64,000 nucleotides of DNA from Anaerorhabdus sp036641015 (GTDB lineage Bacteria > Bacillota_I > Bacilli_A > Erysipelotrichales > Erysipelotrichaceae). The stretch spans positions 1 to 64,000 of the forward strand of contig NZ_JAVWFO010000003.1 of NCBI RefSeq assembly GCF_036641015.1, written 5' to 3'. Below, in pieces: positions 32,962 to 41,720 of the stretch (positions within the stretch are counted from its first letter, which is position 1; each line of letters begins with the position of its first letter). Under the pieces are notes generated by a model, which ran no database searches, had not been told where the DNA came from, and saw only the letters and a program-made list of their open reading frames with translations. A program made the translations under genes and the position numbers.

Positions 32962-33945
32962 ATGAAAGAAAAAACAGGAATATTACCTATAATAACAATA
33001 ATTTTACGTTATATTGCAACGGCGGTATGCATAGCTATAGGGATATTTATTAGTACTGGTGGTACAAATTCAATGGTGGGGGCAACGATGGCGTTTGTTT
33101 GTGCAATCATGATTTGTCCTTTATTAGATACAGTAATGAAATTAATGAACTTACATTATGAGACATCTTTAAAGGCGCTAGTAGTTATAATTATGGTAAT
33201 TGTAGATATTATATTTTCTAAGAGTACATATTGGTTCTGGATTAATATTGGAGTTTCTCTTGTATTAATCATATTATTTGGATTTTTATCTAATATTAAA
33301 AAAGTAATTAAACCATCGTTTGATGATGACGACGACGATGATGAAGAAGAGGAAGACCAATATATTGAACAACCTCGCTATAGTAACTATGTTTCTAAAA
33401 AAGAAGTAGTTGAGCCTAAAAAAGAAAAACCATTATTAGAAAAATTGTCTATTTTTGAGGAAGAAGAACCTGTTCGTTCTCCTAAGAAAATAGAATCATT
33501 AAATAGCCCAGAGTTATGTTACGAATATATTATGAATCATGGTTATGGCCAAGGATTTGATGAATGGGTAATTAAGGATAATATGGCACTGGTACTTGCT
33601 GCATTAGCTCCAAATGAAAAAATATTATTCTGTTTTATGGGGAATCATCAATATAAATCAGAGTTTGATCACCTAGGCGCTTTTGGCTATGCATTGACCA
33701 ATCGCCGATTAATATTCGCTAGAAAAGGTGAAAATGGTCAAACTATTCAAGCTATGGCACTTCCTAAGATGGAACGTGTAACACTTAAAAAGGGTTTAGT
33801 AGATAGTGTAATGACAGTTGAGACAGCTAAAGCTACTGTGGCAATTGGCATGGATAATGATAGTTGTCGTAAGATTGCAGCTAGAATTCATCGTTTTATA
33901 GAGGAAATCAAACGTTTAAAAGAAAGACAACATATTCAACATTAA
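32962..33945 (+). CDS. membrane protein with acidic linker and bacterial PH-like domain
   Basis: A 327-residue protein. It has four predicted transmembrane segments (about residues 5-110), a strongly acidic run of D and E near residue 120, a charged linker, and a C-terminal domain (about 190-320). The phrase GYALTNRRLIFARKG and the strand pattern of that domain fit a bacterial PH domain (YdbT/bPH family). It is probably cytoplasmic-side membrane-associated; the role is unknown. ATG 32962 after GAGG is preferred over ATG 32941. Confidence 0.7.
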   Translation: MKEKTGILPIITIILRYIATAVCIAIGIFISTGGTNSMVGATMAFVCAIMICPLLDTVMKLMNLHYETSLKALVVIIMVIVDIIFSKSTYWFWINIGVSLVLIILFGFLSNIKKVIKPSFDDDDDDDEEEEDQYIEQPRYSNYVSKKEVVEPKKEKPLLEKLSIFEEEEPVRSPKKIESLNSPELCYEYIMNHGYGQGFDEWVIKDNMALVLAALAPNEKILFCFMGNHQYKSEFDHLGAFGYALTNRRLIFARKGENGQTIQAMALPKMERVTLKKGLVDSVMTVETAKATVAIGMDNDSCRKIAARIHRFIEEIKRLKERQHIQH

Positions 33946-34028
33946 AACAAGCGATTTTAATGTGCTAATAACTAAATGAGAATATATAAGCAGATGTGCC
34001 AATTAAAGACTGATAAGGGCTAAGAATT

Positions 34029-34057
34029 TTGACATCAAAGTATTGATTTGGTATAAT
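34029..34057 (+). promoter_or_regulatory. consensus promoter of the secreted protein gene
   Basis: TTGACA (34029-34034), a 17-bp spacer and TATAAT (34052-34057), an exact sigma-A consensus. Confidence 0.85.
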
Positions 34058-34084
34058 GTAAAAGCGCGAAAAGGAGAAGTAAAC

Positions 34085-34753
34085 ATGAAAAAATTCATTT
34101 TTACACTCTGTTTATTGGTGAGTTTTATTGGCTTAACAGGCTTTAAAGCAGAAGAGTTTTCCATTGAAAATTTAGATCAATATAACAAAGAGTTTAAAAC
34201 CGAAGAAATTGAAGTGTGTTCAACTTCTTCAACAAAAACGTATATGCCGTACACAGCAATTACAGCAACTGGTTCAAAACAGTATAAGTATATTCAAGAA
34301 CATATGACTGTAGATCAAACTACTGGTATGTTATATGATGAGGATGGATTTATCGGAGCAGCACTTGGGTATAGTTTTGGTGAGATTGGTACGCGTTACT
34401 ATTTCACTCTTGATTCAGGTATTATCCTTCCAATTGTAAAAATAGATGCGAAAGCTTCACAGGATGCACCTAACGGGTGTTCACATTCAGCTGATGCTAG
34501 TGTAATTGAATTTGTAATAGATTCTAGTGTTGCTACTGAATACTTCGGTGCTGGGCCAACGGGACTTGTAAATCAAGGAAATTTCAATAACGATTCTAGA
34601 TTAAAGGGTAACATCGAGAAGATTGAAAAAGTATTAAGTGAAAAGATTGAAGAAGGTGTCTACTATGAAACTACAGTAGATACACAAGAAATAGAAAAAA
34701 ATATCATTGGGCAGGCGGATACAGAACTTGCACTTGAAGGTGGAATCAAATAA
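34085..34753 (+). CDS. secreted protein of unknown function
   Basis: A 222-residue protein with a signal peptide (MKKFIFTLCLLVSFIGLTGF, cleavage probably near residue 20-23). The mature part is hydrophilic, with two cysteines and the phrase PNGCSHSADAS. No family is recognised. The start ATG 34085 follows AAGGAG. A perfect consensus promoter suggests strong constitutive expression. It is monocistronic, ended by a hairpin. Confidence 0.7.
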   Translation: MKKFIFTLCLLVSFIGLTGFKAEEFSIENLDQYNKEFKTEEIEVCSTSSTKTYMPYTAITATGSKQYKYIQEHMTVDQTTGMLYDEDGFIGAALGYSFGEIGTRYYFTLDSGIILPIVKIDAKASQDAPNGCSHSADASVIEFVIDSSVATEYFGAGPTGLVNQGNFNNDSRLKGNIEKIEKVLSEKIEEGVYYETTVDTQEIEKNIIGQADTELALEGGIK

Positions 34754-34782
34754 GTAGAGTTACTAAATTCTACTTTTTTTTA
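34752..34782 (+). terminator. terminator after the secreted protein gene
   Basis: AAGTAGA pairs with TCTACTT, followed by eight T. The stem begins at the stop codon. Confidence 0.75.
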
Positions 34783-34840
34783 TGAAAAAACGAACAAATA
34801 TATCAAAAATACCTCATCTAACCACAATATAACCGTAAAA

Positions 34841-34862
34841 TTGGTAACATAGATGTAACCAA
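34841..34862 (+). promoter_or_regulatory. inverted repeat upstream of a membrane protein gene
   Basis: TTGGTAACATAGATGTAACCAA is a near-perfect palindrome (arms TTGGTxACAT/ATGTxACCAA) 44 bp upstream of the ATG at 34907. It is a possible operator. Confidence 0.4.
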
Positions 34863-34906
34863 ATGCATTATTCCAACAATAAAAGTAAAAAATCAGGGAG
34901 ATAGAT

Positions 34907-36277
34907 ATGAAGTTAATAAAAAAATTGTTATTTAAAAGCACTCGCAACATAGGAAGTGCATTTTTAATATCGCTAATAGTAGGGATAGTTATTCTACTTA
35001 TTTCGATTTTCGGCAAGAATGATAGTAATGAATCATTAGAAGTATTCTTCATTGTGTTAAATATTTTTGTAATTTATGTTTGTTTAATTACATTAGTATT
35101 ATTTATTGCATCAGGAAGTCGTTATTTAATAGCTATCAATAGATTTAAAAAAGGCATTCAAGAAGATGACATTTATGTAGAAGATGAAGATTTTGAGAAG
35201 TTACACCAAAGAGTTTATATATCTAAAAACTATATACTGCATACGCAAATGTCAGCTGGATTTGTACTACATCGCTCTTGGGTAACATCTTGTAAAGAAA
35301 AAACAATCTTTAGAGGGAACATATGTGTTCCTGTTATCGAGTTTATTGCAAAGAATAAAACATATTTAATTTCTTATACTAGAAATAAAAAAGATGATCG
35401 TGACCTTGTTATGACCGTATTAAAAACAAAGCTTGATGCAAGTTGTATTGATTATGATAATGAGATAAAATCGCAAGAAAATACAAATCATTCGACAATA
35501 AACTTTAAAGAGAAACAAGGTGGTTTAAATTTAATTGGATTTATTGCAATATCGTCGGTATTATTCCTGATATTTGGATTTGGATATTCAATTATTCGTG
35601 GAAATAAACCAAATTATAGTAAGCCAATAATAAGCAATGATGATAATACAAATACTCACGAAGAATCGTCAATTTATAGAGCGGTAGATTTTACTGAAAA
35701 TGGTGAAATTGAGCTTAATTATGAAATAGAAGATGGAGTAACAGTTTTATACTTTTATAATAATTCTGATTATGTGTTTAAAGCTAATGCAACCATTGCA
35801 TTTGGCAATGATGTTATGGAAGATGTAGAAACTTACTGGATAAGACCACAAGGATTTGATTATATAGATCTTGAAAATGTTGGAGATCCTACTGAATATC
35901 GTTTCAATACTGAACTGTATCGTGAGATTATAACACCAGCATCTATTGACTACTTAATTTATCCATCGAGTTTATTGGATACTTACGCATACGATATAGT
36001 AATTGATGGTGATAATAGTTTAGAGAATGTAATAGATATCGCGATTGATCAAGCTATTTATACAGAAATGGAAGAATTGAGCGCATTAACCTTGTTAGTT
36101 CATTCAATGGATATTGATACATTTATGACAGAAAATCCACCGGAAGACTTAAGTACATTAATTTACATAGTTGAAATTGATGTACCAACACAAACAGTAG
36201 TAATTTATGAGGCAACTGGGGATGAACCAAAAGAGTTAGAAAAATTTAATTATGAGGAGAAATATTATGAACGATAG
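34907..36277 (+). CDS. membrane protein of unknown function
   Basis: A 456-residue protein with two transmembrane helices near residues 15-35 and 45-70, a cytoplasmic middle part resembling YcxB-like domains (about 95-190), and a third helix near 205-225. An extracytoplasmic C-terminal domain of about 225 residues is acidic and rich in aromatic residues. I do not recognise the C-terminal domain. The ATG follows GGGAG. It overlaps the Bax-inhibitor-like gene by 11 bases. Confidence 0.65.
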   Translation: MKLIKKLLFKSTRNIGSAFLISLIVGIVILLISIFGKNDSNESLEVFFIVLNIFVIYVCLITLVLFIASGSRYLIAINRFKKGIQEDDIYVEDEDFEKLHQRVYISKNYILHTQMSAGFVLHRSWVTSCKEKTIFRGNICVPVIEFIAKNKTYLISYTRNKKDDRDLVMTVLKTKLDASCIDYDNEIKSQENTNHSTINFKEKQGGLNLIGFIAISSVLFLIFGFGYSIIRGNKPNYSKPIISNDDNTNTHEESSIYRAVDFTENGEIELNYEIEDGVTVLYFYNNSDYVFKANATIAFGNDVMEDVETYWIRPQGFDYIDLENVGDPTEYRFNTELYREIITPASIDYLIYPSSLLDTYAYDIVIDGDNSLENVIDIAIDQAIYTEMEELSALTLLVHSMDIDTFMTENPPEDLSTLIYIVEIDVPTQTVVIYEATGDEPKELEKFNYEEKYYER

Positions 36278-36695
36278 TACATATTTTGAAGAGTATTCAA
36301 TCCAAAAGCATTTAGTGAAATGCTTTGTATGGATGGCATTTGGATTTACATCGATTTTATTCTTTAGTTTAGTAGTAATTGGTAATACGATGAAATTAGA
36401 TTTAACAAAGTATTCTTCTTTAATTGTAGGGGCGTTAATCACATTAATTGTTATATCAGTAATTGGTATATTCTTAAATATTCCATCATTTGATATCTAT
36501 GTATGTTATGCAGGGGTATTTATTTTCTTAATTATTACAGCATATGATGTACAAAAGATTAAACAAAATTATGAAATTGCACGACAAGATGATGAAATGC
36601 TAGGTAAACTAGCAATCTATGGTGCGTTTGAATTATATTTAGATTTTATTAATATCTTCTTATATGTTCTACGTATCTTAGGTAAAAGAAAGTAA
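36267..36695 (+). CDS. shortened Bax inhibitor-1/YccA family membrane protein
   Basis: A 142-residue protein. The C-terminal half matches BI-1 family ends: LDLTKYSSLIVGAL, IITAYDVQKIKQNY and YGAFELYLDFINIFLYVLRI. The N-terminal part (HLVKCFVWMAFGF) matches the family's first helix. The middle helices are missing, since usual length is about 220-240 residues with seven helices. This looks like an in-frame internal deletion leaving about four helices. The frame is intact with a good GAGGAG site, so it may still be expressed. Confidence 0.78.
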   Translation: MNDSTYFEEYSIQKHLVKCFVWMAFGFTSILFFSLVVIGNTMKLDLTKYSSLIVGALITLIVISVIGIFLNIPSFDIYVCYAGVFIFLIITAYDVQKIKQNYEIARQDDEMLGKLAIYGAFELYLDFINIFLYVLRILGKRK

Positions 36696-36735
36696 TTGTC
36701 GGGTTAATTTGATAATAAAAAAAGGGAGAAAAAAC

Positions 36736-37386
36736 ATGAAAAAATTATTAGTAAGTTTATTAGCATTAGTTCTTATTGCAGGTTGTAGTTCAAAACCAGC
36801 AGAAACACCAGAACCAACTGCAACACCTGAAGAAACACCAGCAGAAACACCAGAAACAGAAGCAGAAACAGCTTATGAATTAGGCGTTTGGGAAGATACA
36901 AACTTTTCAAGTAAGACATTAAATATGCGTTTAACATTACCAGAGGGATGGACAGTTGAAAGTTCAGATTATCAACAAGCAGTTCTTGATGCAGGTGCTG
37001 AAGTAATGGATACCGATAAAGAAGATTTACAAGAAACATATTTGGAGTTTTTCTTAAAAGGACCAGACCAAGCATCTAGTATTCAAGGTATGTCACAGTA
37101 TGTAGGGCCAGCAGGAAAAACATTTACACTAGGTTTATTAACTGAAACACTTAAGAGTCAACTTACTTCAGTAGAAGATTTTACTTATGAAGTTAAAGAT
37201 GAAGGTACTGTAACAATTGGTGGAGAAGAATATGGATTTCTATATTTAGAAGAAACAAATTATGCACTTCATCAAAAGGTTTACTTTAGAGTAGTTGGTG
37301 AATATTTGTTCAATCTTACTGTAAGTACTTCACTTGAAGGCTTAGAAGTTACAGATGCATTTATTAGCAGTATTCAAACATACTAA
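36736..37386 (+). CDS. lipoprotein with PTE-rich linker
   Basis: A 216-residue lipoprotein. The signal peptide ends in a lipobox (LVLIAGCSS, cysteine about residue 17). A repetitive linker of P, T and E (residues 22-46) follows, then a globular domain of unknown type (VYFRVVGEYLFNLTVS). The ATG follows AAGGGAG. It is followed after 10 bases by a second lipoprotein gene, probably in the same transcript. Confidence 0.75.
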   Translation: MKKLLVSLLALVLIAGCSSKPAETPEPTATPEETPAETPETEAETAYELGVWEDTNFSSKTLNMRLTLPEGWTVESSDYQQAVLDAGAEVMDTDKEDLQETYLEFFLKGPDQASSIQGMSQYVGPAGKTFTLGLLTETLKSQLTSVEDFTYEVKDEGTVTIGGEEYGFLYLEETNYALHQKVYFRVVGEYLFNLTVSTSLEGLEVTDAFISSIQTY

Positions 37387-37396
37387 GGTAATGAAT

Positions 37397-38494
37397 ATGA
37401 TTAAAAAAATTGCACTAGTAGCACTATCGCTAATCTTACTTAGTGGATGTAGTGGTGCTGGAAAGAAACCTACTTTAGTAAATCAAAAAGAAGATGATGA
37501 AGCATATTCAATGTTGATGCAAGCTAACTTACTATCCGATGATGCATTTGCACCAACTGAAGTGGAAACAATAAAAATGATTGCATATATACCAGAAACA
37601 GCTAATTCGAATAGCTATGGTGATGGAATATATACTTATTCAAGTGGTATTAGTTTTACAGTTAGTTTAAATGATTATTTATTTGATTATGGAAAATATG
37701 CTGATGAAGCGATATTGGATTATAAAACGGATGTAGAGGATACATATGATTTGCTAGAAACCGTTTCAATTTCAGATATTACTTTTAATGAAGATCGTAC
37801 TATTGCGTATTTTGATGCAGTACAATTGATAGAAAACTATGAATATGAAGCAACTGGACAATATACATTTATTTATCTACAAGAAGTTGGACCTAATCAA
37901 CGTATATCTGTTCGAGTTACTATTGATTTAGCTGAGTGCGATAAATTTACTTCAGATATTTTAAATCAAATTGAAGAGTATTATGGCTTTATAATGAATT
38001 TTAATCAAGATGAAATTAAAGCAGCACAAGATGAGTATAACAATAATTTACCAGATGTTAGAAAAATTAGTGCTGGTGGAGTTAAATTTGAATTACCACG
38101 CTTTTATGAAGAAGATTATGCAGAAACAGATTATGCAGAAGATTACTATGCATATGGTTTAAACGGAGATGCATATGATGCTGAAAATAATATTTCATTC
38201 AATGTATTAGCTCAAGAAGAGTTAGTAGTAAATGAAGAAGATTTAATTTCAGTAGTTAATGAATTGTTTGTTGATGAACCATTGAAAGCGGAAGTAGGGA
38301 AATCTGATTTTCAATCAGCAGGAAAAGTAATAGTAAGTGTTAAATTGTCTTCAGATGATTTAATACGCCAAGGTTATATCGTTTATGCGGATGATTTACT
38401 AGTGTATGTTTATACTGATGGTAGTGGTTCGATAAGTGATGAACAATTGGAAGTAGTACACCATTTTATCGATACAATGGAGAATGCATACTAG
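37397..38494 (+). CDS. lipoprotein of unknown function
   Basis: A 365-residue lipoprotein (LILLSGCSG, cysteine about residue 17) with an acidic, tyrosine-rich mature part. There appear to be two similar halves (about residues 40-200 and 220-365) of alpha/beta character. No family is recognised. ATG 37397 has AAGG 8 bases upstream; ATG 37391 is possible. It probably forms an operon with the preceding lipoprotein. Confidence 0.7.
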   Translation: MIKKIALVALSLILLSGCSGAGKKPTLVNQKEDDEAYSMLMQANLLSDDAFAPTEVETIKMIAYIPETANSNSYGDGIYTYSSGISFTVSLNDYLFDYGKYADEAILDYKTDVEDTYDLLETVSISDITFNEDRTIAYFDAVQLIENYEYEATGQYTFIYLQEVGPNQRISVRVTIDLAECDKFTSDILNQIEEYYGFIMNFNQDEIKAAQDEYNNNLPDVRKISAGGVKFELPRFYEEDYAETDYAEDYYAYGLNGDAYDAENNISFNVLAQEELVVNEEDLISVVNELFVDEPLKAEVGKSDFQSAGKVIVSVKLSSDDLIRQGYIVYADDLLVYVYTDGSGSISDEQLEVVHHFIDTMENAY

Positions 38495-38511
38495 TTAAAA
38501 ATTTAATAAAC

Positions 38512-38539
38512 TTGACAAACAGTTGAGTCATGATAAACT
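38512..38539 (+). promoter_or_regulatory. pflB promoter
   Basis: TTGACA (38512-38517), a 16-bp spacer and TAAACT (38534-38539), upstream of the riboswitch. Confidence 0.6.
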
Positions 38540-38555
38540 ATGAATGTAAAAATAA

Positions 38556-38658
38556 AACTTGCCTGTTGCTGATGGTATGTGAGCACACAATGTAACAGGA
38601 ATAACAAGTCAGGTCGACCATCTGGGCAATTCAATATCTTTTGGATTGCCTTTTGTTT
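38556..38658 (+). promoter_or_regulatory. ZTP (pfl motif) riboswitch with terminator
   Basis: P1 is built from ACTTG/CAAGT and CCTGTTGC/GTAACAGG around TGATGGTA. Downstream is GACCATCTGGGCA, the conserved 3' element of the pfl motif (usually CCGCCUGGGC). GATGGT (38571-38576) can pair with ACCATC (38617-38622) as the known pseudoknot. GGCAATTC/GGATTGCC followed by TTTTGTTT forms the expression-platform terminator. ZTP/ZMP binding should allow readthrough into pflB. Confidence 0.88.
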
Positions 38659-38685
38659 ATACTAGTGCGTAGGAGGTAAAAGTAT

Positions 38686-40914
38686 ATGGATGCTTATCGT
38701 GGATTTAAAGGTGGAAAATGGCAAGAATCAATTGATGTTAGAGACTTTATTCTTTCGAATTACAAAGAATATAGAGGTGATGATCAATTCTTAAAAGATG
38801 CGACAGATCGTACTAATAAATTGATGGAAGAAGTGAATGTACTTCTAAAAAAAGAACATGAAAACAATGGTGTTTTAAGTGTTGATACAGAAGTAATAAC
38901 TTCACTTACTAATTTCAAACCTGGATATATTAATAAAGAATTAGAAATTATTGTAGGATTACAAACAGATGAACCACTAAAACGTGGAATTAATCCATTT
39001 GGTGGTATGCGTATGGCTAGAAGTGCAGTAGAGTCATATGGCTATAAAGTGTCTGATGATATTGAAGAACAATTTAAATATAAAACAACTCATAATGATG
39101 GGGTTTTTAGAGCTTATACTGATGAAATGCGTACAGCACGTAAAGTAGGACTAATTACAGGACTTCCTGATGCCTATGGTAGAGGTCGAATTATTGGCGA
39201 TTATCGTAGAGTTGCGTTGTATGGTATTGATCACTTGATTGATGAAAAGAAAAAAGATAAAAATCTTCTTGGTCAACAATCTTTAGGGCAAGATGAAATT
39301 CGTCAATTAGAGGAACTATTCCAACAAATTACTTTCTTAGGCAAACTAAAAGAAATGGCACAAATGCATGGATTTGATATCTCAAAGCCAGCTACTAATG
39401 CAAAAGAAGCTATTCAATGGACATATTTTGCATATCTTGGTGCAATTAAAGAACAAAATGGTGCAGCAATGTCATTGGGTAGAGTAAGCACTTTCTTTGA
39501 TATTTATTTTGAAAGAGATATTGAAGAAGGCATTTTAACTGAAGTTGAAGCACAGGAATTGATGGATCAATTTGTAATTAAATTGCGTTTAGCACGTCAC
39601 TTAAGAACACCAGATTACAATGAATTATTTGGCGGTGATCCAATGTGGATTACTGAGGTATTGGGTGGTATGGCTACTGATGGTAGAAGTTTGGTTACTA
39701 AATCATCATTTAGAATGTTACATACACTTATTACTTTAGGTTCTGCTCCTGAGCCAAACTTAACTATTTTATGGTCACAAAAATTACCAGAAGGATTCAA
39801 AAACTTTTGTAGTAAAATATCGATTTTAACAGATTCAATTCAATATGAAAATGATGATGTAATGCGTCCAATTTATGGAGATGATTACGCTATTGCTTGT
39901 TGTGTATCGGCAATGAAAATAGGTAAACAAATGCAATTTTTTGGAGCACGATGCAACCTACCTAAGTTATTATTACTGGCTTTAAATGGTGGTATTGAAG
40001 AGAAAAAAGGTCTTGAACTTGGACCGAAAATGGATTCTGTTAAAGATAATGAACAATTAAACTATGATGAAGTTGTTAAACGTTTAGATGAGTATATGTC
40101 ATGGCTTGCTGGCTTGTATGTAAATACAATGAATATTATCCACTATATGCATGATAAATATGCTTATGAGAAAACACAAATGGCATTGCATGATACAGAA
40201 GTAGAACGTTTTATGGCGTTTGGAGTGGCTGGTTTATCAGTTATTGCTGATTCATTGAGTGCAATTAAATATGCTAAAGTTACACCTATCAAAGGTGAAA
40301 CAGGTATCATTGAAGACTTTACTATTGAGGGCGATTTCCCTAAATATGGTAATGATGATGATCGCGTAGATATAATCGCAAAAGATATCGTTGAAAAGTT
40401 TATAACTGAATTAAGAAAACATAAGACATATAGAAATGCAATTCATACATTATCAGTATTAACAATTACATCAAATGTAGTATATGGTAAGAAAACTGGT
40501 TCTACACCTGATGGAAGAAAAGCAGGGGAAGCTTTTGCGCCTGGTGCAAATCCTATGCATAATCGTGAAACAAGTGGTGCTGTTGCGGCACTTAATAGCG
40601 TTGCTAAGATTCCATATGAAGCTTGTCGTGATGGTATTTCAAATACGTTCTCAATTGTACCAAGTTCTCTTGGTTCAAAAGAAGATGAGCGCATCTGTAA
40701 TTTGACAAATTTATTGGATGGATATTTTGTGCAAAATGCACATCACTTAAATGTTAATGTATTAAATAAGGAACAATTAATTGATGCATATGAAAATCCT
40801 GATAAATACCCTAACTTAACAATACGTGTTTCTGGTTATGCGGTTAATTTTCATCGTCTATCACGCGAACAACAAAAAGAAGTAATTCAACGTACATTCC
40901 ATACAACATTATGA
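38686..40914 (+). CDS. pflB: formate C-acetyltransferase (pyruvate formate-lyase)
   Basis: A 742-residue glycyl-radical enzyme converting pyruvate and CoA to acetyl-CoA and formate. The paired active-site cysteines are in AIACCVSAM near residue 407. The radical glycine lies in IRVSGYAVNF about 25 residues from the C-terminus. The length is normal. The ATG follows TAGGAGG. Its activase gene overlaps the stop (ATGA). It is oxygen-sensitive and implies anaerobic mixed-acid fermentation. A ZTP riboswitch links expression to folate/one-carbon status. Confidence 0.96.
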   Translation: MDAYRGFKGGKWQESIDVRDFILSNYKEYRGDDQFLKDATDRTNKLMEEVNVLLKKEHENNGVLSVDTEVITSLTNFKPGYINKELEIIVGLQTDEPLKRGINPFGGMRMARSAVESYGYKVSDDIEEQFKYKTTHNDGVFRAYTDEMRTARKVGLITGLPDAYGRGRIIGDYRRVALYGIDHLIDEKKKDKNLLGQQSLGQDEIRQLEELFQQITFLGKLKEMAQMHGFDISKPATNAKEAIQWTYFAYLGAIKEQNGAAMSLGRVSTFFDIYFERDIEEGILTEVEAQELMDQFVIKLRLARHLRTPDYNELFGGDPMWITEVLGGMATDGRSLVTKSSFRMLHTLITLGSAPEPNLTILWSQKLPEGFKNFCSKISILTDSIQYENDDVMRPIYGDDYAIACCVSAMKIGKQMQFFGARCNLPKLLLLALNGGIEEKKGLELGPKMDSVKDNEQLNYDEVVKRLDEYMSWLAGLYVNTMNIIHYMHDKYAYEKTQMALHDTEVERFMAFGVAGLSVIADSLSAIKYAKVTPIKGETGIIEDFTIEGDFPKYGNDDDRVDIIAKDIVEKFITELRKHKTYRNAIHTLSVLTITSNVVYGKKTGSTPDGRKAGEAFAPGANPMHNRETSGAVAALNSVAKIPYEACRDGISNTFSIVPSSLGSKEDERICNLTNLLDGYFVQNAHHLNVNVLNKEQLIDAYENPDKYPNLTIRVSGYAVNFHRLSREQQKEVIQRTFHTTL

Positions 40915-41612
40915 TTGGTAGAATAAATTCATTTCATTCTTTTTCTACAAGTGATGGACCAGGTATTCGAGCTGTAATCTTTATGCAAGGTTGTCCTTTG
41001 CGTTGCAAATGTTGTCATAATCCTGAGACTTGGGCAATGCAGGGTGGCAAAGAAATGAGCGTAAATGACCTACTTAATAAAATAAGTAGGGGATTAAGCT
41101 ATTATAAAACAGGCGGTGTGACTTGTAGTGGTGGTGAAGCTATTCTGCAAGCCCCATTTGTAAGTGAATTGTTCAAACGATGTCATGAAGAGTTAAATCT
41201 TCATACTACTCTTGATACAAGTGGTTGCGTTTTAAATGATGATGTTAAAGATTTGTTGAAAAATACAGATTTGGTATTGTTAGATATTAAAATGACTACT
41301 GAAGCTAAGTATCAAGATTTTGCAAAAGGTTCATTAAATCAAACCCTACGTTTTTTGGATTATCTAGAAGAGAATAAAATAAAAACATGGATTAGACATG
41401 TTGTAATACCTACAGTCAATGACACTGAGGAAGAGACAAAAGCATTGAAAATATTGCTTCAAAACTATACATGTATAGAAAAAGTTGATTTCTTACCATT
41501 TCGATCACTTTGTGACTCTAAGTATGAAGAATTAAATATAGATTTTCCATACATTGATATTAAAGATGCGACTGATAAAGATATCGAAAGAATTGAACAG
41601 TGGTATAAATAA
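40911..41612 (+). CDS. pflA: pyruvate formate-lyase activating enzyme
   Basis: A 233-residue radical SAM enzyme that installs the glycyl radical on PflB. The cluster motif CPLRCKCC (CxxxCxxC) lies near residue 28, followed by HNPETW. The SAM-binding GGE is in CSGGEAILQ. It is translationally coupled to pflB. A terminator follows. Confidence 0.95.
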   Translation: MIGRINSFHSFSTSDGPGIRAVIFMQGCPLRCKCCHNPETWAMQGGKEMSVNDLLNKISRGLSYYKTGGVTCSGGEAILQAPFVSELFKRCHEELNLHTTLDTSGCVLNDDVKDLLKNTDLVLLDIKMTTEAKYQDFAKGSLNQTLRFLDYLEENKIKTWIRHVVIPTVNDTEEETKALKILLQNYTCIEKVDFLPFRSLCDSKYEELNIDFPYIDIKDATDKDIERIEQWYK

Positions 41613-41616
41613 TTTG

Positions 41617-41646
41617 AGGACTATTCATTTAGAATAGTCTTTTTCT
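41617..41646 (+). terminator. terminator after pflA
   Basis: GACTATTC pairs with GAATAGTC, followed by TTTTTCTT. Confidence 0.8.
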
Positions 41647-41720
41647 TGTGATGGGTGAAGTGTATAAATATACGAATTCAATAATTAGAGTTATACTAAA
41701 AAAGAAAGAAGGATAATTGT

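Noticed and set aside
36773..37075. Minus-strand 100-codon leucine-rich frame
   Set aside because: It is the antisense shadow of the PTE-rich linker of the lipoprotein gene.
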